Positions 1 through 8,256 of a stretch of DNA of 38,080 nt are shown here, one piece after another (the first letter of the stretch is position 1; each line of letters starts with the position of its first letter). The notes under the pieces were generated by a model. The model was not told the origin of the DNA. It saw only the letters and a program-made list of their open reading frames with translations, and searched no databases. This DNA comes from a virus. Made by a program: the position numbers and the translations under genes. Location: positions 1 to 38,080 of IMG/VR virus record IMGVR_UViG_3300042304_000524. One strand, 5' to 3'.

Positions 1-127
1 GGGGGGGTGGGGGCGCCGTTGTTTATATATATTGCACCGTAGCCAATGTGTGAACTTTTTAGAACCAGGCGTCCTGAGCGGGGGCAGCCAGTTTCTGCTG
101 CAAGTCAGTGTTTGGGCAAAAAGAATG
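1..127. repeat. Terminal direct repeat, left copy (circular contig overlap)
   Basis: This stretch is identical to 37954-38080. A 127-base exact overlap is what a de Bruijn assembler with k=127 leaves on a circular contig. I read it as an assembly overlap of a circular or circularly permuted molecule, not as a biological terminal repeat. Confidence 0.9.
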
Positions 128-346
128 CAACCCATCGGAAGGATGGATTGCATATTTGTGTGTACTGCTAAGAGTGTGTGTTGTGTCTGGTGGAACCTTC
201 GCTGGTTGCTTCGGTTCCTGTGTCTGGTGAATCTGTGTTCTGTGACCGCTCGTTGCACTCGCGGTGTAAAAGTGCCTTTACTAGCCGTGTCGCTTAGTCC
301 CGCCTAGTGGGGATGTCCTGATGCGGGACAGTTGCGGGTTGTTTGT
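1..346 (+). other. Non-coding leader of the late block
   Basis: No convincing gene is present. Directly visible are an AT-rich stretch at 22-33 (TTTATATATATT) that could hold a -10 element for rightward transcription, a hairpin at 126-152 (TGCAA and CCATC arms, loop GGAAG), and a GTCCCGC sequence near 296 that is the inverted complement of GCGGGAC at 323-329. Together with 37709-37953 this forms the divergent control region of the phage. The promoter assignment is inference. Confidence 0.5.
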
Positions 347-811
347 ATGAGTGCAAACGAAGCGGTTTCTTGGAAGGGCAGTAACGGCGGCGGTAAAGGG
401 TGGAACTGGGATAACCAAAGCAACTCTTGGATGATGCCTGATCTCCAGTCACAGTTTTTGGATTGGTTGTTGACTGATCCGAAAGATCCTGCGACTCGGG
501 TTGCGTGGGCGCAGGAGAATGGGGTTCATCCTGATTCTCCGAAACGGTGGAAGCGGGATAAACGGTTTCAGGAGGAATGGGATCGTCGGGCCCGTGAAAA
601 AAACATCAGTGTTGACCGTGTCCAAAGTGTCGTAGACAGTCTGCACAAGGCGGCGGTGAATGGTGATGTGAAAGCGGCGAATTTGTATTTGCAGTACATC
701 GACCGTTTCACTCCGAAACGGATTGTTCGTAATGAGGATGCCGAAACGAAATCTCTCAGTGATGAGGATTTGTTGGCTGAACTTCAGTCACTCACTAAGG
801 ACTGGGTTTAG
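347..811 (+). CDS. terS: Terminase small subunit
   Basis: Predicted 154-residue small terminase subunit, which recognises phage DNA for packaging by the large subunit. The middle part has an HTH-like stretch (ATRVAWAQENGVHPDSPKRW) followed by an alpha-helical region containing KAAVNGDVKAANLYLQYIDR, a pattern typical of the phBC6A51-like TerS family. It is the first late gene and lies upstream of the large terminase. I chose ATG 347 over the upstream TTG 332 because 347 sits 16 bases after GCGGGACA, as in other late genes. No clear Shine-Dalgarno sequence is visible. Confidence 0.75.
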   Translation: MSANEAVSWKGSNGGGKGWNWDNQSNSWMMPDLQSQFLDWLLTDPKDPATRVAWAQENGVHPDSPKRWKRDKRFQEEWDRRAREKNISVDRVQSVVDSLHKAAVNGDVKAANLYLQYIDRFTPKRIVRNEDAETKSLSDEDLLAELQSLTKDWV

Positions 812-836
812 TAGCGGGACATTTGCCGTTAGTTGT

Positions 837-1421
837 ATGGCGCTATTCAACACTCCTGCTTATAACCAGCGTGTTGCTTCGATGGCACCTACAAAGCCTG
901 TTGCACCTGTTTCTAACAAGGCACCTGAGATCCCCTGGTATATGAAACAGCAGCGGGCGGATGATCGGGTTATTGGTGGACCAGTTGAACGTCAAGGTTT
1001 TGGTGGCGCTCTTGACCGAATGCGTTCAACCATCGACAACCGTGTTGCCGCTGAGGGTTTGCAAAAGAAATATGCGGAACTGATTGAGACTCAGAAACGT
1101 GATCGTGCAAACAGGTGGCTAGACAAATGGTTTACGATGAACCCAGAGGGTTTGCCTAATGATGCAGCCGAGTACTATCGGGAAATGCTGGAAGATGACT
1201 CAAATCTTCAGTTGTCTCGTAAACATTCTCTCGGGCAAATGGGCGGGATGATAAATCAGATGCCGTCTGGTCCCATGAGGACTGCGTATGAGGAGCAACT
1301 ACGCATCCTCAGCGAAATGGCTCGTGGCAGAAACGCCCGTGATTACATGGATTACAAACCGACGGCTCCAATGGGTAGACGTCCGTGGCAAAAACCCAGT
1401 TCGGACTTTTACTCGGCCTAG
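837..1421 (+). CDS. Hypothetical late protein
   Basis: A 194-residue protein that I do not recognise. It starts with a Pro/Ala-rich segment and continues with charged, mostly helical sequence (RANRWLDKWFTMNPEGLPND; EEQLRILSEMARGRNARDYM). ATG 837 is chosen because it lies 15 bases after the second GCGGGACA copy; the reading frame is open further upstream, but that would overlap the terS gene. Its position between the terminase subunits suggests a packaging or virion role, which is inference only. Confidence 0.65.
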   Translation: MALFNTPAYNQRVASMAPTKPVAPVSNKAPEIPWYMKQQRADDRVIGGPVERQGFGGALDRMRSTIDNRVAAEGLQKKYAELIETQKRDRANRWLDKWFTMNPEGLPNDAAEYYREMLEDDSNLQLSRKHSLGQMGGMINQMPSGPMRTAYEEQLRILSEMARGRNARDYMDYKPTAPMGRRPWQKPSSDFYSA

Positions 1422-1488
1422 TAGCGGGACAGTTTGTTCTTATCTCTAGGAACCCGATGGTGGATTGGGTCTAACCTTGGGAGTGATA

Positions 1489-1719
1489 ATGTCAGATTCA
1501 AAGGGAATGGCCCGAAGGTCCATAAAAGCCAACAAAGCCGCAAAAGTCGCAAGAAAAAACGCTGAAAGCGCGTGGGGTGCTGCAAATAAGGTTGGCCCAG
1601 CGTACGGAGAATCTGTTGCCTCTGCTGCTGGCCGAATTAGCAAGTACCGCGAGAGCGTTAAAAGGTCAACAAAGCAAGGTTCCTACGCTCGCAACTACTT
1701 CAAGAAAAACAGCAAGTAA
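1489..1719 (+). CDS. Small basic Lys/Arg/Ala-rich protein
   Basis: A 76-residue, strongly basic protein (SIKANKAAKVARKNAESAWG; YARNYFKKNSK at the C-terminus) with no family I recognise. The charge fits nucleic-acid binding. ATG 1489 has GGGAG upstream at a good distance. A five-codon ORF (ATG 1456 to TAA) lies between the GCGGGACA/TAGG element and this gene. Its 3' end abuts a Trp-rich open frame in the -1 phase, so it could be the N-terminal part of a frameshift product; see 1722-1958. Confidence 0.6.
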   Translation: MSDSKGMARRSIKANKAAKVARKNAESAWGAANKVGPAYGESVASAAGRISKYRESVKRSTKQGSYARNYFKKNSK

Positions 1720-1721
1720 TT

Positions 1722-1958
1722 CTGTCTGAACAATCATGGTGGCTGGTACTACTGGCCTTTGAGATAGTTGGCCTTTGGGGTCAATGGGTTGTAGGAACAA
1801 ACCGATGGTGGGGATGGGGTGTGGTAATGCTGCACTCTGTCCCTTGGTTTGTTTTCTCCCTGGTTTACGGAAACTGGGGGGCGGCTTTGATGCCGCCTTT
1901 GTGGTGGTCGGTAAACGGATGGAATCTCAGGAAGTGGCGTCGCAATGACAACCCGTGA
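1722..1958 (+). CDS. Trp-rich membrane protein with non-canonical start
   Basis: An open frame of about 78 codons with no ATG, GTG or TTG near its beginning. From CTG 1722 it reads (L)SEQSWWLVLLAFEIVGLW and continues through two or three hydrophobic segments to a basic C-terminus (NLRKWRRNDNP). It has 13 Trp in 78 residues. It fills the whole gap between the basic protein and the large terminase and overlaps the terminase start by 14 bases, an operon-like arrangement. Initiation could be at ATT 1719 or CTG 1722, or expression could use a -1 frameshift near GAAAAAC (1704-1710). A chance open frame is the alternative. Confidence 0.5.
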   Translation: MSEQSWWLVLLAFEIVGLWGQWVVGTNRWWGWGVVMLHSVPWFVFSLVYGNWGAALMPPLWWSVNGWNLRKWRRNDNP

Positions 1959-3537
1959 ACGTCTGGTCGAGTTGAAGCGGGAGTTGGAGTGGCGTAAATG
2001 CGTCAAAGACGAAGCCTATTTTTTGGAGAACTACTGGTATATCCAGAATCCCCGTGACGGTCGAGTCCTGTTTACGTTGCGCCAGGCACAGCGGGAAGCG
2101 TTGGTTGAGTGGTCGAAGGAACGGTATTCGCTGACCTTGAAGGCACGTCAGATTGGGTGGACGACCCTTGTGGCTGGACATCAGTTTTGGCTGGCATATT
2201 TTTCACCCGATCAGAACATCATTGATATTTCCCGTACCGAACGGGAAGCGGTGTTGCTGCTGAAGAAAACGAAGTATGGCTTCAGGAATATGCCGAAGTG
2301 GATGCTGGAGCGTGGCCCTCAGTCCACGGTGGAGCATCAGCAGAAAATGGTGTTTGATAACGGTTCGCAGATCACATCAATGCCATCGGCCAGTGATCCT
2401 GCTCGTGGCGAATCCGCCACACTGATTGTTGTTGATGAGTGGGCGTTCCTCCCAAACCCTGAGGAAGCGTGGGCTTCTATCGAACCTGTTGCCGATGTCG
2501 GTGGTCGTATTATCGGGTTGTCTACTGCTAATGGCAGTGGCAACTTCTTTCACCAAATGTGGGTTGGGGCGGAGACACGCACCAACCAGTTTTCACCAAT
2601 GTTTTATCCGTGGTCCGCTAATGAGGAACGCGATGACGATTGGTATGAAAACAAGAAACGGTCAATGACAAGTTGGCAGTTGGCGCAGGAGTATCCGTCC
2701 GACCCTGAGTCTGCGTTTATCAAGTCTGGTCGAACTGTTTTTGATGTGGATGATCTGTTGCAAAAGATCATTCCCGAGGAACCGATGGTGGGTACGTTGG
2801 TTCAGAGGGGGGCGTTAAACAACTTTGATTGGTTACCGAACCATGACCGCAACGCCCTAGATCCCGTGTTGGTGTGGCAACTTCCCGACCCTCACAAGGC
2901 GTATGTGGTTGGTGCTGACGTTGCTGAAGGTTTGGACTGGGGCGACTATTCAGCCGCCCATGTGATCGAAGTCCAGTCGGGGGATGTTGTTGCTGAATGG
3001 CATGGGCATATTCCTGCTGATCTGTTTGGTGAGGAAATATATAAACTTGCGACCTGGTACAACACTGCGTTGGTGGGGATTGAGTCAAACAATCATGGTT
3101 TGACGACCATTACATCTCTTAGGCGGTGCGGGTATAAACGGATTTTCCGTCGTCGTCGTGTGAACTCCACTAAGGGGAATACTCCTACGACCGAGTACGG
3201 CTGGCATACGAACAAGTCTACGAAACCGTTGATGATTGATGAACTTGGTCGGGCGATCCGTGAGCAAGACATTTTTTTGCGATGTGCGGGCACGTTGGGG
3301 GAGTTGCGGACTTATGTTCGTGACGAGAAGGGGTCGATGGGAGGTTCACCTCACGATGACCGTGTGATGTCGCTGGCTATTGCAAACCAGATGCTTGGGT
3401 ATGCGTTTGCTCCTGAATACAAGGAGAAGGTCAGTAATTACATGACAATGGATTGGTGGGCGTCTTTGACTCCCGACGAGGACACTCAAGACAGTGGATG
3501 GCTTATCGGTGCCAGTTCTGTCCGTTCTCAACGCTAG
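1945..3537 (+). CDS. terL: Terminase large subunit
   Basis: A 530-residue packaging motor, an ATPase and nuclease that translocates DNA through the portal and cuts concatemers. Visible motifs are a Walker A-like KARQIGWTT (residues 66-74), Walker B IVVDEWAF (161-168, with D164 and E165), a coupling-like GLSTANGSG (191-199), and a RNase H-fold nuclease with D325 (VVGADVAEG), E380 (GIESNNHG) and SPHDDR (468-473). Full length for the T4/Terminase_6-like family. ATG 1945 overlaps the end of the Trp-rich ORF. Confidence 0.95.
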   Translation: MTTRERLVELKRELEWRKCVKDEAYFLENYWYIQNPRDGRVLFTLRQAQREALVEWSKERYSLTLKARQIGWTTLVAGHQFWLAYFSPDQNIIDISRTEREAVLLLKKTKYGFRNMPKWMLERGPQSTVEHQQKMVFDNGSQITSMPSASDPARGESATLIVVDEWAFLPNPEEAWASIEPVADVGGRIIGLSTANGSGNFFHQMWVGAETRTNQFSPMFYPWSANEERDDDWYENKKRSMTSWQLAQEYPSDPESAFIKSGRTVFDVDDLLQKIIPEEPMVGTLVQRGALNNFDWLPNHDRNALDPVLVWQLPDPHKAYVVGADVAEGLDWGDYSAAHVIEVQSGDVVAEWHGHIPADLFGEEIYKLATWYNTALVGIESNNHGLTTITSLRRCGYKRIFRRRRVNSTKGNTPTTEYGWHTNKSTKPLMIDELGRAIREQDIFLRCAGTLGELRTYVRDEKGSMGGSPHDDRVMSLAIANQMLGYAFAPEYKEKVSNYMTMDWWASLTPDEDTQDSGWLIGASSVRSQR

Positions 3538-3591
3538 GGCGGGACAGTCTCATCTGTTTACTAGGACTGTCCTACGATTTTGGAGTATTAA

Positions 3592-3831
3592 ATGGCTAAG
3601 GGTTCATACAACAGCGTCGGCGCGGGTGAAACCCCGAAGTGTTTTCATGGGAAAACCCCAGCGTTTATGGAGCATGAAGTTTCCGTTGGTGGCGGTCAAG
3701 ATTTCGCACCCGTTACGGCGAGCGTTGATGTTCCCAAGGTTGCTCGTCCAGGTGGCTACGGCACTGACATGGGCAAAGTTCCTGGTTCAGCCCCCAAGGC
3801 TGCACGTCCAGGTGGAGCGCAAGGGATCTAG
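3592..3831 (+). CDS. Small Gly/Pro-rich late protein
   Basis: A 79-residue protein I do not recognise. Its second half contains a duplicated segment (PKVARPGGYG and PKAARPGGAQG). The start is supported by GGAG seven bases before ATG 3592, in a leader that also carries the fourth GCGGGACA copy. It overlaps the next start by one base. Its position just before the portal gene suggests a structural or head-assembly accessory role, which is inference. Confidence 0.6.
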   Translation: MAKGSYNSVGAGETPKCFHGKTPAFMEHEVSVGGGQDFAPVTASVDVPKVARPGGYGTDMGKVPGSAPKAARPGGAQGI

Positions 3832-4031
3832 TGTCAACGCACTCCTATGGGGAGTGCATTGCTCAACCGCATCCTTGTTTCGCCTGCAAGATGAAGTATT
3901 GGCGTGAGGACGGTATCCCTGGGCTTGCGCTTCCAGACCACGATCACTGGAACGGTCCAACCCTTCGGGAACGGATCGACGCAACGCTGACTTCAGCGCG
4001 TGCCAACGGCTACGAACCAGAACGTTGTTAG
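3831..4031 (+). CDS. Small Cys-containing hypothetical protein
   Basis: A 66-residue protein starting at GTG 3831, which shares a base with the TAG stop of the preceding gene; AAGGG lies upstream at a suitable distance. The N-terminal half has CIAQPHPCFACKMKYW, a Cys arrangement that could bind zinc. No family is recognised. It lies directly before the portal gene and belongs to the same transcription unit. Confidence 0.55.
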   Translation: MSTHSYGECIAQPHPCFACKMKYWREDGIPGLALPDHDHWNGPTLRERIDATLTSARANGYEPERC

Positions 4032-4035
4032 TTTG

Positions 4036-6090
4036 ATGGCAAAACTCAGTAAAGCCGAACGCCTGAAAAGATACCGCAATCGTTTGAATCATGCGAAACG
4101 TTGGCGTGAAGAACAGGGTTACGACCAGACGTGGAATCGGATGCTGGACCTGTACAAAGGCAAGCATTTCCCTCCAGGTATGGATGACGAAGATCGCATT
4201 GCGATCAATATTGCGTTTTCTACTATCAACGTAATCTTTCCTTCAATTACGGTGAATCATCCTGGCATTGAGGTTATGGCTAATCGGGTTGAGGACGAGG
4301 ATCGTGCGATCATTTCGCAGGCCGTCATCAACTATTGGTGGCGTCACTATGATTTTCGTGCGCCGTTCCGCCGAGCCGCCAAAGACTTCCTTACTGTCGG
4401 TCATGGTTGGATCAAAGTTGGTTACAAGTTTGAGGAAAAGTCTGCTGAACTGAGTTATGACGAAAAGTCTGCTCAAGAGCAGGAGATGATTGCTCAAGCG
4501 GACAGTTATGCAATGTTGAATCCTGATATGGCGGCGGAAACGCCGACTGATGAGGAAATCTCTGCAAACATTCCTGCCACAAAATCTGTTGTTGTTGAAG
4601 ATCGTCCCACGTTGGAACGTGTCAGCCCGTTCGACATGTACGTTGACCCTGAAGCGACGTGCATGGACGATGCCCGTTGGATTGCCCAACGCATTATCCG
4701 TCCGATTGAAGATGTTCGCAGTGATCCACGGTACAACTACAAGGCACGTCGATCCACGAAGGCTGATGCTGTCATTTCTTCTGACTGGTTGAGTCCAGAT
4801 CAGAAACGCAAAATGGATGGTGACATTGATCGTGTCACCGTCTGGGAATATTACGATCTAGTTCACGACTGCATGTGCGTGTTCGCTGAAGGCGCAGATG
4901 ACTTTCTGATTGATCCTCGCAGTATGCCCTATGCGTTTGGGCATCCCTATGAGTTTATTGCGAACTATGACGTTCCTGATGAGTTTTACCCAATCGGTGA
5001 TTTGGAGATGGTTGAGGCTCCTCAGCAGGAACTCAACAAGACTCGTTCACAGATGATGAACCATCGTAAAAAGTATGGTCGCAAATATCTGTATCGTGCG
5101 TCTGCATTGGGCCCTGAGGGTCGTCAAGGCTTGGAGTCCAACGAGGACAACATTGCTATTGAGGTTATTGACGACAATCAGCCGTTGCAGGATGTGATTA
5201 TGCCTGTACCGATCACGCCAATGGCGGGGGATCTGTACCAGTACAGCCAAATCATTGAAGCCGACATGGACAAAGTTTCGGGTGTAAACGAATATGCCCG
5301 AGGTTCAACTCCTGAGGTGCGTCGTACCGCCACTGAAGCAGCAATGATTCAGGATGCTTCTAACGCCAGGTCTACGGACAAGTTGGCGTTGATTGAAATT
5401 GCGATTGGCAGTATCGCCCGCAAGGTGTTGCAACTTGCTCAGCAGTACATGACAGGTCAGCAGGCTGCACGCATTGTTGGGGCTGAAGGTCAGCAGTTCT
5501 GGTTTGAATACAACCATGAGGACATTGAAGGCGAATTCGATTTTGTTGTAGAAGGCGGTTCAACTCAGCCGAACAACGAAACGCAACGTCGCCAGCAGGC
5601 TGTAGCAATGATGAACTCACTGGCACCGTTGGTGGGAACAGTCATTGACCCTGCCGCATTGGCTAAACATGTGTTGCAACACGGTTTCGGTGTCAAGTCT
5701 CCTGGCAAGTTCCTTATGCAACAGCAACCCCCCGCTCCTGTGCCTGGTGATCCAAACGCAATGCCACCTCAGGGCGGTGAACCGCCGATGCAAAGTAACC
5801 CTGGTGTTGGTGTTGATGCGCCACAAGCGAATCCGCAAGACATTTTGGCTGCACAGCAGGCAGGTGGAATGGACGCTGCTGGTTTAGGTGGTCCTCAGTC
5901 GCCAATGCCGATGGGCGGTGGTGGAATGCAAATGGCTATGCCTATGGGTGGTGACCCGATGAGTGCAGGACCGATGCCAACGCCTATGGCTCAGGGTGGT
6001 GCACCGACTGGTTTAGAGGATGTTCCTCTTGAAGTGTTGATGCAGTTGCAACAGCAAATGGCTAGTCAGCAACAGCAACAGCCCGTCTAG
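4036..6090 (+). CDS. Portal protein (P22-like)
   Basis: About 684 residues. The portal is the dodecameric ring at the packaging vertex through which DNA enters and leaves. The N-terminal and central parts resemble podoviral portals (WNRMLDLYKGKHFPPG; PFRRAAKDFLTVGHGWIKVG; YEFIANYDVPDEFYPIGD; NKTRSQMMNHRKKYGRKYLY). The C-terminal about 120 residues are low complexity, rich in Met, Gln, Pro and Gly. ATG 4036 is preferred; a GTG at 4000 in the same frame is possible. The adjacent terminase, scaffold and capsid genes support the assignment. Confidence 0.85.
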   Translation: MAKLSKAERLKRYRNRLNHAKRWREEQGYDQTWNRMLDLYKGKHFPPGMDDEDRIAINIAFSTINVIFPSITVNHPGIEVMANRVEDEDRAIISQAVINYWWRHYDFRAPFRRAAKDFLTVGHGWIKVGYKFEEKSAELSYDEKSAQEQEMIAQADSYAMLNPDMAAETPTDEEISANIPATKSVVVEDRPTLERVSPFDMYVDPEATCMDDARWIAQRIIRPIEDVRSDPRYNYKARRSTKADAVISSDWLSPDQKRKMDGDIDRVTVWEYYDLVHDCMCVFAEGADDFLIDPRSMPYAFGHPYEFIANYDVPDEFYPIGDLEMVEAPQQELNKTRSQMMNHRKKYGRKYLYRASALGPEGRQGLESNEDNIAIEVIDDNQPLQDVIMPVPITPMAGDLYQYSQIIEADMDKVSGVNEYARGSTPEVRRTATEAAMIQDASNARSTDKLALIEIAIGSIARKVLQLAQQYMTGQQAARIVGAEGQQFWFEYNHEDIEGEFDFVVEGGSTQPNNETQRRQQAVAMMNSLAPLVGTVIDPAALAKHVLQHGFGVKSPGKFLMQQQPPAPVPGDPNAMPPQGGEPPMQSNPGVGVDAPQANPQDILAAQQAGGMDAAGLGGPQSPMPMGGGGMQMAMPMGGDPMSAGPMPTPMAQGGAPTGLEDVPLEVLMQLQQQMASQQQQQPV

Positions 6091-6151
6091 GCGGGACACA
6101 CATATCTAACTCTTAGGGAACAACCTGCGAGATACGCACGACTCCCTAGGA

Positions 6152-6952
6152 ATGATGACTGATACATCTGACGCCGATTATTCGGCGGTAGGGGAATCGG
6201 ACTTTGTTTCTGAAGGACTGGGAGAAGCAACGAGTTTCGACTCAACGCCAACCAGCACCCCTGACGAGACATTTGATTCGGTTCCTGACGGTTCTTTCAC
6301 GGAATCGGCTGAGCCCATTGAGTCCATTTTTGAACTTGATGGAACACCGATCACCCTTGATGAAGCCCGAAACGGTTACTTACGTCAATCGGATTATACC
6401 CGCAAGACGCAAGAACTGGCCGAAATGCGGACTCGCCTAGCGGAAGCAGAAGCGATCACCGCAGCGTTACAACAAGATCCGACTGGAACACTACAGGCAC
6501 TTCAAGAAGCGTTTGGTGTGGGCCAAAACTATGAGGCAGATCCGTTTGCCGACATGGACCCTGATCTTGCTCGCATCGCTGTGTTGGAGCAGAAGTTTGC
6601 CGCTCAGGAGCAGGCTGCAACCCAGGCGCAAATCGAAAACGAACTGGATTCGCTGCACAGTGACTTCGGAGATTTCGATAACCAGATTTTGTTTGCTCAC
6701 GCAATCAAAGGTGGTTTCCCTAATCTTCGGGCCGCTTATGCAGACATGAATTTCACTTCGCTGCAAACACAGTTGGAGTCTCTGCGGAGTCAACAGCAGC
6801 AGGAGCAGCAACGGATTGACGCTAAGCGTCAAGCCGCAAGTGTTGTTCATTCAGGTTCTAGCCGTTCAGGGGCCACGGTCCCTGCACAACCTGAGCAATA
6901 CGGTTCACTTCGGGACGCGTACCTGGCCGCAAAGAAAGCGTTGGGCGTTTAA
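6152..6952 (+). CDS. Scaffolding protein
   Basis: A 266-residue acidic protein placed between portal and capsid genes, the usual site of a scaffold that guides procapsid assembly and then leaves. The N-terminal about 60 residues are disordered Ser/Thr/Asp/Glu-rich sequence. The middle is a long coiled coil (TRKTQELAEMRTRLAEAEAI; ARIAVLEQKFAAQEQAATQA), and the C-terminus is basic and helical (SLRDAYLAAKKALGV). Start is ATG 6152 or 6155. The leader carries the fifth GCGGGACA copy. Confidence 0.75.
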   Translation: MMTDTSDADYSAVGESDFVSEGLGEATSFDSTPTSTPDETFDSVPDGSFTESAEPIESIFELDGTPITLDEARNGYLRQSDYTRKTQELAEMRTRLAEAEAITAALQQDPTGTLQALQEAFGVGQNYEADPFADMDPDLARIAVLEQKFAAQEQAATQAQIENELDSLHSDFGDFDNQILFAHAIKGGFPNLRAAYADMNFTSLQTQLESLRSQQQQEQQRIDAKRQAASVVHSGSSRSGATVPAQPEQYGSLRDAYLAAKKALGV

Positions 6953-6979
6953 GCCCATTTAACCTAGGAGATTCCCGAA

Positions 6980-7924
6980 ATGCCTAATGTCAATTACGAC
7001 ACAATCCTGAGTACCACTTTGGCGAACCACATGCCGAAGTTGGTCGATAACGTGTTTTCTGCACGTCCGTTTGTTTACTTCCTGAAGCAAGCAGGACAGG
7101 TTCGTACCATCTCTGGTGGTTCGAAGATTGTTCTTCCGCTTCTTTACGGACAGAACGGTACTGCTGCGTCTTACTCAGCGTATGACACGATCACCACGAC
7201 TCCGCAGACTGGTATCACCGCTGCCGAGTACAACTGGAAGCAGTATGCCGCTTCGATCACCATTTCTGGTATTGAAGAAGCACAGAACAACAGCGAAGAA
7301 CAGATCATTGATCTTCTTGAGGCCAAGACGTTCCAGGCTGAAGAAACCATCACTGAAAAGTTTGACCAAATGTTTATCACTGGTGATGGCACTGGCAACA
7401 GTGGCAAGGATTGGCTTGGTCTTGCCAAGTTGGTCAAGGATTCGTCCTCAACCAACATCGGCGGCATCGATCAGACCGCTGATACTTGGTGGGCTCCTGG
7501 CCACAAGAACACGACTGCTGGTGCTCTTACGCTCGCTCAGATGCGTACTGCATACAACACCGTTTCAGTTGGCAACGACCAGCCAAACGTGATCCTTACG
7601 ACCCGTACCCTCTTTGAGAAGTATGAGGATCTTCTTCAGCCACAGGAGCGTTTCATGGACTCCAAGACCGCTGATGGTGGATTCCAGAACCTTCTGTTTA
7701 AGGGTGCGCCAATCGTTTATGACAACTACGTCACGGCTGGCGACATGTTCTTCCTTAACACGAAGTACATCCGTCTTGTCGGTCACTCGGACACTTGGTT
7801 CAAGCCAACCCCGTTTGTTCGTCCCAACAACCAGGATGCTCGTTACGCACAGATCCTGTGTTACGGCGAACTCACAATCAGCAACCGCGCACGCCAAGGT
7901 GTTCTTACCGCTAAGACCGCCTGA
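6980..7924 (+). CDS. Major capsid protein
   Basis: A 314-residue protein with the character of an HK97-fold capsid subunit: an N-terminal helix (KLVDNVFSARPFVYFL), a central spine-helix segment (NNSEEQIIDLLEAKTFQAEE) and C-terminal strands ending in ELTISNRARQGVLTAKTA. AGGAG precedes ATG 6980. It follows the scaffold and is followed by a strong terminator, as is common for the most highly expressed virion gene. Codon choice is more uniform than in neighbours, which fits high expression. Confidence 0.85.
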   Translation: MPNVNYDTILSTTLANHMPKLVDNVFSARPFVYFLKQAGQVRTISGGSKIVLPLLYGQNGTAASYSAYDTITTTPQTGITAAEYNWKQYAASITISGIEEAQNNSEEQIIDLLEAKTFQAEETITEKFDQMFITGDGTGNSGKDWLGLAKLVKDSSSTNIGGIDQTADTWWAPGHKNTTAGALTLAQMRTAYNTVSVGNDQPNVILTTRTLFEKYEDLLQPQERFMDSKTADGGFQNLLFKGAPIVYDNYVTAGDMFFLNTKYIRLVGHSDTWFKPTPFVRPNNQDARYAQILCYGELTISNRARQGVLTAKTA

Positions 7925-7947
7925 TAGCAGCGCAACAAGCATGAGTT

Positions 7948-7985
7948 ACGGGGCGGGGGTTTCGGCCCTCGCCCCGTTTCGTTCT
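7948..7985 (+). terminator. Rho-independent terminator after the capsid gene
   Basis: ACGGGGCG pairs with CGCCCCGT, extended inward by four more pairs around a TTTCGG loop, and is followed by TTTCGTTC. It lies 24 bases after the capsid stop codon and probably lowers expression of the downstream tail genes relative to capsid. Confidence 0.8.
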
Positions 7986-8007
7986 ACAAACCTTTTCGGG
8001 AGTTTCT

Positions 8008-8256
8008 GTGAGTCAACTAGCAGTCAGTTACGGTGCAAATGCTGTACCAGCAATGGGCGGCACAACCGACTCGTCCCGAGTCAAATTCCAAAACTCTGCT
8101 GTTCCCGCAATCGGCTCAGGATCATCACTACCAACAGTCGTGCAGGCCGTTGGTGGGTGTGCAGACACCAACAAGGCAGGCGATCCCTGTGGGGCACGAC
8201 CCGCTAAAGGGACTGAATGGTGTGTCGGACATCTTCGTTCTCGGGGTGAACTGTAA
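8008..8256 (+). CDS. Small protein with C-terminal zinc-finger-like motif
   Basis: An 82-residue protein starting at GTG 8008 with GGGAG upstream. The C-terminal half contains CADTNKAGDPCGARP followed by EWCVGHL, a Cys/Cys/Cys/His pattern like the short zinc-finger motif found in many small phage proteins. It sits between capsid and adaptor, overlaps the next start as TAATG, and may be a head accessory or decoration protein; this is inference. Confidence 0.6.
   Translation: MSQLAVSYGANAVPAMGGTTDSSRVKFQNSAVPAIGSGSSLPTVVQAVGGCADTNKAGDPCGARPAKGTEWCVGHLRSRGEL

Noticed and set aside
32-307. Plus-strand 91-codon open frame in the leader
   Set aside because: It overlaps the assembly repeat and the AT stretch, has no good ribosome binding site, and its Cys/Val/Trp-rich translation has no protein-like pattern. 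Treated as non-coding leader.
7614-8207. Plus-strand 197-codon open frame overlapping the capsid 3' end and terminator
   Set aside because: It reads through the capsid gene in another frame and through a strong terminator; the translation is Ser/Arg/Thr-rich without domain character.
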